45,913 nucleotides of DNA from an uncultured Alteromonadales bacterium (GTDB lineage: Bacteria > Pseudomonadota > Gammaproteobacteria > Pseudomonadales > Cellvibrionaceae): contig CALMJT010000227.1 in NCBI GenBank assembly GCA_937864365.1, positions 1 through 45,913 of the forward strand, read 5' to 3'. Position numbers and translations under genes: made by a program. Positions 8,872 to 16,838 of the stretch are shown here, piece after piece. Every line of letters starts with the position of its first letter. The stretch's first letter is position 1. The notes below the pieces were generated by a model. The model was not told the origin of the DNA and made no database searches. It was given only the letters and a program-made list of their open reading frames with translations.

Positions 8872-9558
8872 ATGACGGCATCTGTAAATATCGAACCCGA
8901 AATAATTCCACTACGCGGCGTACGCGCGATGATTGCCAACAACATGCGCAAGAGTTTGGATGAAGCCGCGCAACTAACTCATCACGCCGAGTGTGATGCA
9001 ACGGCTTTGTTCGATAAAAAAGCCAAACTCGCAGAATCGGGTATTAAAATATCGGTTGAAGATTTAATTGCCGATGTTGTTATCAATACATTAAAACAAC
9101 ATCCCGATTTAAATGGCCGAGTTGAACCGAAAGAAATTCATTTGTATTCAAACATTCACTTAAGTATGGCAATGGCCTTGCCAGGCAATCTACTGGTGGC
9201 ACCGACCATTTTTAACGCCGATAAAATGGATATAGAAACCCGCGCCAACGCAAGAAAGGATTTAGCTCAGCGAGCGAAAATAAACAAACTTACCGTTCCA
9301 GAAATGACGGGAGGAACCTTTACCATCAGTAATTTAGGCTTGTCGCGTGTTAGTCATTTCACACCCATTATCAATATTCCGCAAATCGCTATTTTGGGCG
9401 TGGGCCAAACCAAAGACAAACCCTGGGTGATGGCAGACAAGAGTATTGCTATTCGCAAGATCATGGGATTATCGCTTACTTTTGATCATAGAGCTGTTGA
9501 TGGTGCTCCGGCAGGTGCTTTTTTAACAGACCTATGTAATGCGATTGAACAGAGTTAA
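8872..9558 (+). CDS. acoC: E2 acyltransferase catalytic domain of acetoin dehydrogenase complex
   Basis: A 228-residue protein consisting only of the 2-oxoacid dehydrogenase acyltransferase catalytic domain. It starts with the family's IPLRGVRAMIANNM block, contains GGTFTISNLG near 150, and ends with the active-site motif FDHRAVDGAPA (HxxxDG). It would transfer the acetyl group from lipoamide to CoA. It lacks the lipoyl and subunit-binding domains; the lipoyl domain is the separate gene 150 bp upstream. The ATG at 8872 is preferred to an upstream in-frame TTG because homology begins right after it, though the Shine-Dalgarno (ATAGAG) is weak. This is not the alpha/beta-hydrolase type of AcoC, so the gene symbol is by role only. 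Confidence 0.85.
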   Translation: MTASVNIEPEIIPLRGVRAMIANNMRKSLDEAAQLTHHAECDATALFDKKAKLAESGIKISVEDLIADVVINTLKQHPDLNGRVEPKEIHLYSNIHLSMAMALPGNLLVAPTIFNADKMDIETRANARKDLAQRAKINKLTVPEMTGGTFTISNLGLSRVSHFTPIINIPQIAILGVGQTKDKPWVMADKSIAIRKIMGLSLTFDHRAVDGAPAGAFLTDLCNAIEQS

Positions 9559-9562
9559 CGCC

Positions 9563-10351
9563 ATGAAGCAAACACAGTTTTCAACAGCCAAATTGAAAGA
9601 TGGTGTAAGCGACATTCCTATTTTGAACGCAAAAATAGGTTTAGATTTAGAATTAAATTTATTGCAATCGGTGGTTGACGGCGAAACACATGCCGATTTT
9701 TTAATTTGGCGTTGCGAGCAGTCTTTGGTAGTTCCAAAAAGTTTTTCTCATAAAGCCAACTTTAAGTTAACGCAAAAATACTTTAATTATATTGGTTGGC
9801 CTATTGTATTACGAGAAACCGGTGGCGATTTAACACCGCAATATCCCGGAATGCTCAACGTGGCGATTGTTTTTCGAAGTGCCAAAAAAGCGGTATCGAT
9901 TCGCGACAGCTATTTAGAAATTTGCCAACCTATTATTCATGCATTATCACGCCTAGGCATTAATGCGAGCTACGGTTCGATAAACGGAGCCTTTTGTAAC
10001 GGTGATTACAATGTCACTGTTAATAACAAAAAAATTGCCGGTACTGCACAACGTTGGCGACAAATAAAATCCGTAGATAGCGTTAACCAAGACGTAGCAA
10101 TTTTAGTACAAGCCGCTATTTTAACCGAAGGCCCTTTAACATACCTTTGGCAAATTTGTAATGAATTTTATCAACGCAATGACATCAACTATTTTATTGA
10201 GGAGGACAAACACATAGCACTGAATGAAATCCTTAAAGAGTCGGGTATCGCTCTTGCAAAAAAAATAGAACCTCAAATAATAGATTCTATGGAAGATTGG
10301 TTAGACAGCTACAAACAAAAAACTTCTACAACATTAAATAATAATCATTAG
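9563..10351 (+). CDS. Lipoate-protein ligase A-like protein
   Basis: A 262-residue member of the BPL/LplA/LipB fold. Diagnostic blocks are RETGGDLTPQYPG near 93-105 (family RR.sGGG....pG) and CNGDYNVTVNNKKIAGTAQ near 143-161 (family DI.v.gkKI.GsAq, with the catalytic lysine in KKIAG). It probably attaches lipoate, or transfers an octanoyl/lipoyl group, to the lipoyl-domain protein encoded two genes upstream. The start at 9563 is chosen because an earlier in-frame start would overlap the end of acoC; the gap is then 4 nt. Activity as ligase or as amidotransferase cannot be told apart here. Confidence 0.82.
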   Translation: MKQTQFSTAKLKDGVSDIPILNAKIGLDLELNLLQSVVDGETHADFLIWRCEQSLVVPKSFSHKANFKLTQKYFNYIGWPIVLRETGGDLTPQYPGMLNVAIVFRSAKKAVSIRDSYLEICQPIIHALSRLGINASYGSINGAFCNGDYNVTVNNKKIAGTAQRWRQIKSVDSVNQDVAILVQAAILTEGPLTYLWQICNEFYQRNDINYFIEEDKHIALNEILKESGIALAKKIEPQIIDSMEDWLDSYKQKTSTTLNNNH

Positions 10352-10367
10352 ACATTCATAATAAAAA

Positions 10368-10397
10368 CCCATATTCCAGTTATCTCGGAAATATGGG
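10368..10397 (+). promoter_or_regulatory. Hairpin abutting the ribosome-binding site of the Tat-subunit gene
   Basis: CCCATATTCC and GGAAATATGGG form an imperfect stem with an 8-9 nt loop. It ends directly before AGGAG, the Shine-Dalgarno of the next gene. It has no U-tract. It could modulate translation or protect the downstream mRNA segment after processing. Confidence 0.5.
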
Positions 10398-10408
10398 AGG
10401 AGTTCAAC

Positions 10409-10990
10409 ATGAATAACAATAATAATGTTAAATCTTCAGATCCAAACGCTACATCAAATAACACTGCTTCAAACAATCCTACATCGCTATCACGCCGTCA
10501 ATTTTTAAATAAAGCCGGCATTACCACGGTCGGAATTGGTTTAGCCAGCTCTGGTTTATTTTCCGCAAATACTTGGGCAGCAAAAGCCGTTGGTAAAAAA
10601 GCCAGTGCAACACTGCATCGAATGGCTCGCGATATCTACCCACACGATGAGCTAGACGATAAATACTACAGCCAAGTCATGTTGCCATTAGCCGACAAAG
10701 CCGATAATGATCCACAATTAAAAGAGAAGCTTCTCGAAGGTGTTAACACCTTAGATCAACTCAGCCAAAAATATTTTGGCAAAGACTTTGTGGATATTAA
10801 ATCTGAAGCCGATCGCGTGAAAGTGCTGCGTGCGATCGAAAACAGCGGCTTTTTCCAAACCATTAAAGGCAATTTAATGATGGGAATTTATAACAATCCA
10901 GAATTGTGGCAACACTTTGGCTATGGCGGCTCTGCGTGGGAACAAGGTGGTTACATTCGCCGCGGCTATAACGACATCGACTGGCTTTAA
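10409..10990 (+). CDS. Tat-exported gluconate 2-dehydrogenase subunit 3-like protein
   Basis: This 193-residue protein has an Asn/Ser-rich leader, then the twin-arginine motif SRRQFL at about 29-34, a hydrophobic stretch (TTVGIGLASSGLF) and a probable cleavage after ANTWA. The mature part resembles the gluconate 2-dehydrogenase subunit 3 family (RMARDIYPHDELDD near the mature N-terminus, a C-terminal YGGSAWEQGGYIRRGYN). In that family the small subunit accompanies a GMC flavoprotein and carries it across the membrane through Tat. The GMC gene follows after 26 nt, which fits. A Shine-Dalgarno AGGAG precedes the ATG. No membrane cytochrome c subunit is encoded next to the pair, so the electron acceptor is unknown. 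Confidence 0.85.
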   Translation: MNNNNNVKSSDPNATSNNTASNNPTSLSRRQFLNKAGITTVGIGLASSGLFSANTWAAKAVGKKASATLHRMARDIYPHDELDDKYYSQVMLPLADKADNDPQLKEKLLEGVNTLDQLSQKYFGKDFVDIKSEADRVKVLRAIENSGFFQTIKGNLMMGIYNNPELWQHFGYGGSAWEQGGYIRRGYNDIDWL

Positions 10991-11016
10991 AGAAGAGACC
11001 AACGGAGTACATAATA

Positions 11017-12597
11017 ATGACAACAAAATTTGACCTCAACGACGATAGCCTTGTAGTAATTATTGGTTCGGGTGCCGGCGGCGGTACACTCGCAAATGAG
11101 CTCGCGCAAAAAGGCATACGCTCGGTGGTACTTGAAGCGGGGAAACGCTTTACTCTTGCCGATATCGAAAACGACGAATGGCGCATGTTCGATAAAATTT
11201 CGTGGCTGGATAAACGCATTGTCGATGGTCCGTCACGTCTTGCTTCCGATTTTCCAAATCTACCCGCGTGGATTGTTAAAGGCGTTGGCGGTGCCACCAT
11301 GCACTGGGCCGGTGTTGCCATGCGATTTCAAGAACACGAATTTAAAATGAAATCCACATTAGGTACCGTGTCTGGTGCTAATGTTTTGGATTGGCCCATT
11401 AGCCTAAAAGAAATGGCGCCGTACTACGAAAAAGCCGAAAAGAAAATGGGTGTTTGCGGCACAGAAGCGACGGGAATGCCATTTCACGGTGAAAGTAATC
11501 ATTACAAGGTTGTCGCAGCCGGTGCGAAAAAAATAGGCGCCCACTGTGAGCAAGCAACCTTAGCAATTAATACCGAGGCCCGCGACGGCCGTCCGTCATG
11601 CCAAGTCAATGGCTTTTGTATGCAAGGCTGCAAAATCGGCGCGAAATGGTCGACCATGTACACCGAAATTCCGCGGGCTGAAGCCACAGGAAACATGGAA
11701 TTACGCCCAAATTCCATGGTATTAAAAATAGAACACGATAAAAACGGAAAAATCACCGGTGTTCTTTATGCCGATGAAAAAGGCGCTCAACATTTTCAAA
11801 AAGCTCGCCTAGTAGCCGTTGCCGGTAACTCTATTGAATCACCACGCATGTTGCTAAATTCTGCATCAAATTTGTTCCCAGACGGCCTAGCAAACTCGTC
11901 CGGTCAAGTAGGACAAAACTATATGACCCACGTTACTGGAGGCGTGTATGCAGAATTCGAAAAACCCGTACATATGTACAAAAGTACGGTGGTGCCCGGT
12001 ATCGTTAAAGAGTGGCAAGACCATGATGCCTCACGTGGTCATCTCGCCGGTTATGAATTAGAAATTCTCCATTTAGGTTTGCCGTTTATGTCGGCGTTTT
12101 TAAATCCGGGAAAAAGCGGTTGGGGTCGAGAAGTATCCAGCTCGTTAGCAAATTATGACAATATGGCAGGCTTTTGGATTTGCGGTGAAGATATGGCGGT
12201 TGAGTCGAACAATATTACCCTGCATCCAACCGAAAAAGATCAGTATGGCTTACCCGTACCCGTGGTTTATAAAACCGATCATATTAATGATACTCGTATG
12301 CGTAACCATGCATACGCACGCTCTAAAGAATTATTTGAATCCATAGGCGCATTAAAAGTCAATAATTTACCACCCTATCCAGCGAGTCATAACATGGGCA
12401 CTAATCGCATGAGTGAAAAAGCTCGCGACGGTGTAGTAAACCGCTGGGGCCAAAGTCACGACATTAAAAATTTATTCGTATCCGACGGTAGCCAATTTAC
12501 TTCCGCCGGTACCGAAAACCCTACCCTCACCATTGTTGCTCTTGCCATTCGTCAAGCGGAATACATCGCAAAACAAATGGCGCAAAAAGAGCTTTAA
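11017..12597 (+). CDS. GMC-family FAD-dependent oxidoreductase
   Basis: A 526-residue glucose-methanol-choline type flavoenzyme. It has the N-terminal FAD dinucleotide-binding motif IGSGAGGGTLANELA at about 15-29, GGATMHWAGVAMRF near 91-104, and the C-terminal block HNMGTNRM (catalytic His near 458) with GTENPTLTIVALAIRQAEYI near 500-520. It lacks its own signal peptide and probably reaches the periplasm with the Tat-exported small subunit encoded 26 nt upstream. The likely substrate is an alcohol or polyol; position in the aco operon suggests butanediol, acetoin or a related alcohol, but this is inference. The closest described arrangement is gluconate 2-dehydrogenase or sorbitol-type dehydrogenase, minus the cytochrome subunit. 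It is the last gene of the cluster, followed by a strong terminator. Confidence 0.9.
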   Translation: MTTKFDLNDDSLVVIIGSGAGGGTLANELAQKGIRSVVLEAGKRFTLADIENDEWRMFDKISWLDKRIVDGPSRLASDFPNLPAWIVKGVGGATMHWAGVAMRFQEHEFKMKSTLGTVSGANVLDWPISLKEMAPYYEKAEKKMGVCGTEATGMPFHGESNHYKVVAAGAKKIGAHCEQATLAINTEARDGRPSCQVNGFCMQGCKIGAKWSTMYTEIPRAEATGNMELRPNSMVLKIEHDKNGKITGVLYADEKGAQHFQKARLVAVAGNSIESPRMLLNSASNLFPDGLANSSGQVGQNYMTHVTGGVYAEFEKPVHMYKSTVVPGIVKEWQDHDASRGHLAGYELEILHLGLPFMSAFLNPGKSGWGREVSSSLANYDNMAGFWICGEDMAVESNNITLHPTEKDQYGLPVPVVYKTDHINDTRMRNHAYARSKELFESIGALKVNNLPPYPASHNMGTNRMSEKARDGVVNRWGQSHDIKNLFVSDGSQFTSAGTENPTLTIVALAIRQAEYIAKQMAQKEL

Positions 12598-12630
12598 GCT
12601 GCCGAAACTGCGTTTCACAGTTGTTGCTTT

Positions 12631-12654
12631 GCGGGCATTTGCCCGCCTTTTTTT
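12631..12654 (+). terminator. Rho-independent terminator ending the aco operon
   Basis: GCGGGC-ATTT-GCCCGC is followed by CTTTTTTT, 34 nt after the GMC oxidoreductase stop. It is a textbook intrinsic terminator. Confidence 0.92.
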
Positions 12655-12688
12655 AACGTATTTATAATGATGCTTGATAAAGACTGCT

Positions 12689-12838
12689 GGAACCTCTGAT
12701 TAACTCATCCATGATTTAATCAGAAGACAGAAATTGATAATGCGATTTTCAATTTTTTCAAAATTTCAATCACTTACTGCTCTTGAAATTGGCGACACAT
12801 CCTTGCGCCACCAGAAACTCTAGGTTAATCAGAGTTTC
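12689..12838 (-). repeat. Dispersed 151-bp element, copy B (inverted)
   Basis: A near-complete copy in reverse orientation: GGAACCTCTGATTAA at the left, TTAATCAGAGTTTC at the right, with the GAAATTGATAATGCGATTTTCAA inner palindrome split over 12727-12749. The CGACACA hairpin is degenerate on one arm (TTGCGCCACC). It lies between the aco terminator and the convergent HupE-like gene. No clear target duplication was seen. Confidence 0.9.
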
Positions 12839-12871
12839 GTGTTATAAAAAGTATTAAACTATGCAACGCTC

Positions 12872-14152
12872 TCATAATACAAACTCAGAGGTTTCGAAAA
12901 GTCGCAAAACCAACCAATATCCCGATATAAAAACGCAGGGTATCACCATTGCTTTTCGGGCAAGCAAAGTATTGACCGTACAATATTTTTGAATTAAATA
13001 CAGTAACGGGAACGCGACGAGATAAATTAAAACCTGACCTACTTCAATTCCTAAATTAATGCCAAATAAATTAAAATAATCAATGGATTGCTGTTGAAAA
13101 ATCCCTTCTTTTAAGACAAATGAAAAACCAAAACCGTGCACTAAACCCAGTACAAAACAGACTTTTAAATTAAATCTCGATGATTGGTTCAATAAAATAA
13201 AAACACCCGCAAGCAGAATAGAAGCCGCAATTAACGATTCAATCAACGGAATAAACCAATCAAAAGCGGGTACAACACCAAATACCCCCATGGTTAGAGT
13301 AATACTGTGACCAATGGTAAATAGGGTTGCACGTTGAATAACTTGCTTTACAGAAACCGAAACCAACACCAATAAAATTACAAACAACAAATGGTCCCAG
13401 CCCAGCACAATATGTTCTATACCGTGATACACGGCAGTAGCAATTTTGTCTACAATAGGTCTTTCGAAATGATAACTTTCGCTCAGCAAACCAAGGTTAT
13501 GCTGTGTGTTGATTATTTGCGTGTCGCCTGCTGAGTCTCGCTCGTAGAAAGAAACATGATTAAACAAGCGATTTTCGATACCAAGATCCTTCCCTTGTTG
13601 GCTTTCAATAATAAAATCTTGCCTTGCATTAACACTGTTTATTTCAAAATAAACGTCAACAACGGCATCGAATACTTCTTTGTCGTCGGCAAAGGTAATG
13701 TTATTACGACCATCAAACGCCGATGTCGCGGACTCAAATGTAGAAAACCCTCGATTATAGTGTTCAGAATGAACACTAATCTCTTTAACATAAGGCTTCA
13801 AATCGGTACCCGAAATTGTATTTATTGAATACGCCTCAAGTACAAACTCCGTAAACTCACCCCAATGGGAATCGATAGTGTCGTTATCCAAATAATATCG
13901 CCATTGACTATCAACCAGTTTGGATTCCGTCCAAGGCAATGCTTCACCACTGTCTATACCGCCCCATTGAGGGTGAATAATCAGTAAAGGTAGAGGAATG
14001 CGTGCATACACCTGAACCGATTGAGAAGGGTTGAATACCACGTGAAAACTGCGATTAACAATGGGATTAAAGTGTGCGAAAGAGTTTAGCGAAAAAAGGA
14101 GTAAAAAAAGAAAAGTAGTAAGGCCAATTAAACCTGTGTTGTTTTTATTCAT
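12872..14152 (-). CDS. HupE/UreJ-like membrane protein with large extracytoplasmic domain
   Basis: A 426-residue protein. A signal peptide (FLFLLLFSLNSFA) precedes HFNPIVNRSF. A roughly 210-residue extracytoplasmic domain without recognisable motifs follows, then a C-terminal membrane domain of six or so helices with the HupE/UreJ signatures YHGIEHIVLGWDHLLF, FTIGHSITL, LVHGFGFSF and NLGIEVGQ. Histidines and acids in these motifs suggest metal-ion handling; some relatives are proposed nickel or cobalt permeases, though for this two-part architecture the substrate is not established. It stands alone between repeat copies, convergent with the aco operon. A possible link to the urease genes 30 kb away is only thematic. 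Confidence 0.75.
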   Translation of the reverse strand: MNKNNTGLIGLTTFLFLLLFSLNSFAHFNPIVNRSFHVVFNPSQSVQVYARIPLPLLIIHPQWGGIDSGEALPWTESKLVDSQWRYYLDNDTIDSHWGEFTEFVLEAYSINTISGTDLKPYVKEISVHSEHYNRGFSTFESATSAFDGRNNITFADDKEVFDAVVDVYFEINSVNARQDFIIESQQGKDLGIENRLFNHVSFYERDSAGDTQIINTQHNLGLLSESYHFERPIVDKIATAVYHGIEHIVLGWDHLLFVILLVLVSVSVKQVIQRATLFTIGHSITLTMGVFGVVPAFDWFIPLIESLIAASILLAGVFILLNQSSRFNLKVCFVLGLVHGFGFSFVLKEGIFQQQSIDYFNLFGINLGIEVGQVLIYLVAFPLLYLIQKYCTVNTLLARKAMVIPCVFISGYWLVLRLFETSEFVL

Positions 14153-14219
14153 TGTATCGACCGTTATAATGCAATAATGAATACAAAAGCACGAGCCTTG
14201 AGCCCATGCTTTGTCGATA

Positions 14220-14260
14220 GAAACCGCTGATTAACTCGTTTTTGATTTAATCAGCGTTTT
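14220..14260 (-). repeat. Solitary terminal hairpin of the dispersed element
   Basis: AAACCGCTGATTAA and TTTAATCAGCGTTTT flank a short loop, resembling only the right terminal hairpin of the 151-bp element (in reverse) with CGCTG in place of CTCTG. It lies 5 nt beyond the stop of the VOC gene and could serve as its 3' hairpin. Confidence 0.6.
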
Positions 14261-14265
14261 AAAAA

Positions 14266-14847
14266 TTATTGTCTTGGGTCCCACAATCTGCGATTGGTCG
14301 ATTGTTCGTATGCTTGCCCCTCTGGGTAAGAGACTATTTCTAGCTGCTGTCCCCAAGGCGTTAAGAAATACACCCAAGTTAAACCTTTCATTCCGGTATC
14401 GGTAAATAAGTGCGGCTCACCCAAAATTCTCACACCTTTACTTTTTAAGTATTTAACAGCGTCATCCATGTCTTCAACATAGAACGCGATATGGTTACCA
14501 CCTAAATCGCTGTTTTTAACAAATTCTTTTTTCTGATCGGGTGATTGATATTCAAAGATTTCGAAATTGGTACCGTTGGCGCAACGAACCATCTGCGCTA
14601 CTTTGATAACCGCTTTTTTATTGACATTTAAATTTTCGGTCATCCAATTATCGGAAAACGGCCCAAAAGGTCCAATGGTATGAAAGGCCTCACAGCCAAT
14701 TACATCAACAAAAAAGGTTACTGCCTCATCGACACTCGGAACAGTAAAGCCGATATGCTGAACACCTTTCATACCTGGCATGGCAGCTTGGGCTAATAGC
14801 GGCGTCGCGCACAATAAAACGAGAACATAGTGTTTAATACGATTCAT
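14266..14847 (-). CDS. Secreted VOC (glyoxalase/dioxygenase fold) protein
   Basis: A 193-residue protein with a signal peptide (YVLVLLCATPLLAQA) and a single vicinal-oxygen-chelate domain. It starts GVQHIGFTVPSVDEAVTFF (metal-ligand His, first module), has GNHIAFYVEDMDDAVKYL (second module) and ends PWGQQLEIVSYPEG (metal-ligand Glu). Export to the periplasm is unusual for this fold. The substrate is unknown; it could be a dioxygenase, an isomerase or a resistance-type binding protein. The inner ATG (14847) is chosen over the one 9 nt earlier because AAGGA lies 9 nt from it and abuts the outer one. Confidence 0.82.
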   Translation of the reverse strand: MNRIKHYVLVLLCATPLLAQAAMPGMKGVQHIGFTVPSVDEAVTFFVDVIGCEAFHTIGPFGPFSDNWMTENLNVNKKAVIKVAQMVRCANGTNFEIFEYQSPDQKKEFVKNSDLGGNHIAFYVEDMDDAVKYLKSKGVRILGEPHLFTDTGMKGLTWVYFLTPWGQQLEIVSYPEGQAYEQSTNRRLWDPRQ

Positions 14848-15467
14848 GAAGATCATTCCTTATTCTTATTTTTAATTAATTACCATCGAAATAAAGATCG
14901 ATTTGGAAATCTTTTTTATTTCATAAAATTCATGGCAATTTCTCTGCCACAACATTTAAACAAATAACCCGCTAAGAACAATTAAATACGTTCATTTAGG
15001 ACTGCGAATATCGAAAGAATCAAATCTGTTATTGCTGGTTGCGACACAGTGTCTTACACATCGATCGTACCCGTTATAATTATGCGACAGTCTGTCGCTC
15101 ATCGTTGCAGACACCTTCGAATCTATAGAAACGCCCGATTCACTCCGCCTGATTTAGTCAGCGTTTTTATAAGAACCGCTCGGTTATCAGCGCTTTTTAT
15201 CGATGTTTTTACAAAAGATAACGATCATTTTGGCTGGTATAGAAGTTGCGATTTAAATAACTGTGTTGCACACAGGCATCCTGGGCTAGCGTAAATTTCT
15301 ACCCGATTTTTTCTACGGCTCAAAAAGATCGTTATCCATTTCAATAAACCATTGAAACGGTAAAAATCAAAAAACCACATAATTCAATGTTTATTTTCTG
15401 ATACATACGTGCACTCACAAATCAGAAATTTCTCTAATTAAAACAATAAAAATAAGGTATGCATAAA
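14848..15467. other. Intergenic region between divergent VOC and porin genes
   Basis: About 620 bp. It contains a degraded hairpin of the repeat family at 15127-15167 (GAAACGCCCGATT ... GATTTAGTCAGCGTTTTT) and must hold the promoters of both divergent genes, none of which I can place with confidence. A short open frame at 15049-15294 has an unconvincing composition and no ribosome-binding site, so it is not called. Confidence 0.5.
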
Positions 15468-16661
15468 ATGAGATTAAAAAATACCAGCGCTGCTATTCTT
15501 TCATTAATGACTTACCTCACGGTTAGCGCACCTAGCCACGCCATCTCTTTCAGTGAAGGTGGATGGAATGTGGATATCTCGGGATCAGTTGGCGGTTATT
15601 ACACGCAAACAAACTGTAATTTTAAGCCTGACTCCGCACAGTGGAGTACGTTTTCCGCTTGTAAATTTGCAGTCAATAATGATGATACCGCCTCCGTTCA
15701 AAATGGATTCTTACCCGGCTGGTTAAATACCATTGTCACTCACACCACAGACTCCGGAATGAAATTAACTGCGCATTTTGGTTTTGCACCGGGTACATCA
15801 AATCCATCAAGCTTTGGTGGCCGCATCGCGGGTGCTCAAAACGTGGGCGATGTTCGTAATGTGTATTTAAAAGTCGAAGACGATTGGGGATCGGTATTGC
15901 TTGGTCGGGATGCGGCATTATTTGGATTACACGCGACACTTTCAGATATTACCGTGCCTGGAGTCGGTACGCAGGCAGAGGCCGCCGGTGCACTTAACAC
16001 TACCTTTGGTGCTGTGGCGGCAGGCTATACCTATTTCAGTTTTCAACCACAAATTACCTACGCAACACCAGTTGTAAACGGCTTTCAAGCCAAATTTGGC
16101 GTTATTCAACCGGTAGATATTCAGCCTGATCCAATCAATACCGGCGGCCCTATTTATAACGTTCACGACACGCCCATGTTCCAGGGTTTATTAACCTACG
16201 ATTTTGCCGGAGGTAGTAAATTGTGGACATCTTTCGTGCAACAAGATGCGCGTCGTTCCGATACCGATGAAGAGATTTCGGCAGAAGGTTTTGAAATTGG
16301 TGGCAGATTGGTTTTAGGTAAGTTCACCGCCAACGCGTCTACTTTTATTGGTGACGCTTTGGGTGATGGTATTTTGTTTGTTGGCGCCACAGACAGTGAA
16401 GGCAACGAATACGAAACGGAAGGTTATTTATTAAATGCCGGTTATCAATTTGGTAAAACCCGATTATCGGTGCAATATGGAGTGACCGAAAATAAAGACC
16501 TTGCCGGTGCAGAAAATGAAGTATCATCGATTGTTCTGGTACGCGACATAACACCGGGCTTGCAATTTATTGCCGAATATACCCAGCATACAACGTCGCA
16601 AGATGGATTTTCTGATGCCGAAGCAAGTACCGTTGCTGCGGGTGCCTTATTGTCTTTTTAG
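15468..16661 (+). CDS. Outer-membrane porin-like beta-barrel protein
   Basis: A 397-residue protein with a signal peptide ending SAPSHA-I. The mature chain is made of alternating amphipathic strands (VDISGSVGGYYTQ, SVLLGRDAALFG, QFIAEYTQH) and ends in phenylalanine (LLSF), the outer-membrane assembly signal. It resembles Gram-negative general porins in length and in the DDWGSVLLGRD block. Two cysteines near residues 48 and 65 of the precursor may form a disulfide in the first loop. The ATG at 15468 is favoured: AATAAGG lies 10 nt from it but only 1 nt from the in-frame ATG at 15459. The substrate is unknown. It is monocistronic, with repeat copies immediately downstream. Confidence 0.85.
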   Translation: MRLKNTSAAILSLMTYLTVSAPSHAISFSEGGWNVDISGSVGGYYTQTNCNFKPDSAQWSTFSACKFAVNNDDTASVQNGFLPGWLNTIVTHTTDSGMKLTAHFGFAPGTSNPSSFGGRIAGAQNVGDVRNVYLKVEDDWGSVLLGRDAALFGLHATLSDITVPGVGTQAEAAGALNTTFGAVAAGYTYFSFQPQITYATPVVNGFQAKFGVIQPVDIQPDPINTGGPIYNVHDTPMFQGLLTYDFAGGSKLWTSFVQQDARRSDTDEEISAEGFEIGGRLVLGKFTANASTFIGDALGDGILFVGATDSEGNEYETEGYLLNAGYQFGKTRLSVQYGVTENKDLAGAENEVSSIVLVRDITPGLQFIAEYTQHTTSQDGFSDAEASTVAAGALLSF

Positions 16662-16667
16662 GTAGAA

Positions 16668-16687
16668 GAAACTCTGATTAACCTAGA
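16668..16687 (+). repeat. Extra left-end fragment of the dispersed element
   Basis: GAAACTCTGATTAACCTAGA duplicates the first 20 or so bases of the adjoining full copy, directly after the porin stop codon. It gives three partial or complete left ends in a row. Confidence 0.8.
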
Positions 16688-16838
16688 GGAAACTCTGATT
16701 AACCTAGAGTTTCTCGCGACACAAGGATGTGTCGCCAATTTCAAGAACGGTAAGTGATTGAAATTGTGAAGAAATTGAAAATCGCATTTTCAATTTCTGT
16801 CCTCTGATTAAATCATGGATGAGTTAATCAGAGGTTCC
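16688..16838 (+). repeat. Dispersed 151-bp element, intact reference copy C1
   Basis: A complete copy. The left terminus is GGAAACTCTGATTAACC with the arm AGAGTTTC, so GAAACTCT/AGAGTTTC forms a hairpin. Next are GCGACACA-AGGA-TGTGTCGC, then CAATTTCAAGAACGG, then the palindrome GAAATTGAAAA-TCGCA-TTTTCAATTTC, and last the terminal hairpin CCTCTGATTAA / TTAATCAGAGG followed by TTCC. The two ends are imperfect inverted repeats of each other (14 of 15 bases). No open reading frame lies inside, so it is non-autonomous. Confidence 0.93.

Noticed and set aside
12872-14152. Calling the HupE/UreJ-like protein part of the urease system
   Set aside because: It is 30 kb from ureG/ureF, flanked by unrelated genes, and its large extracytoplasmic domain differs from the short nickel permeases.
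15049-15294. 81-codon open frame upstream of the porin
   Set aside because: No ribosome site, odd composition rich in Arg/His/Cys, and it overlaps a decayed repeat hairpin; treated as non-coding.
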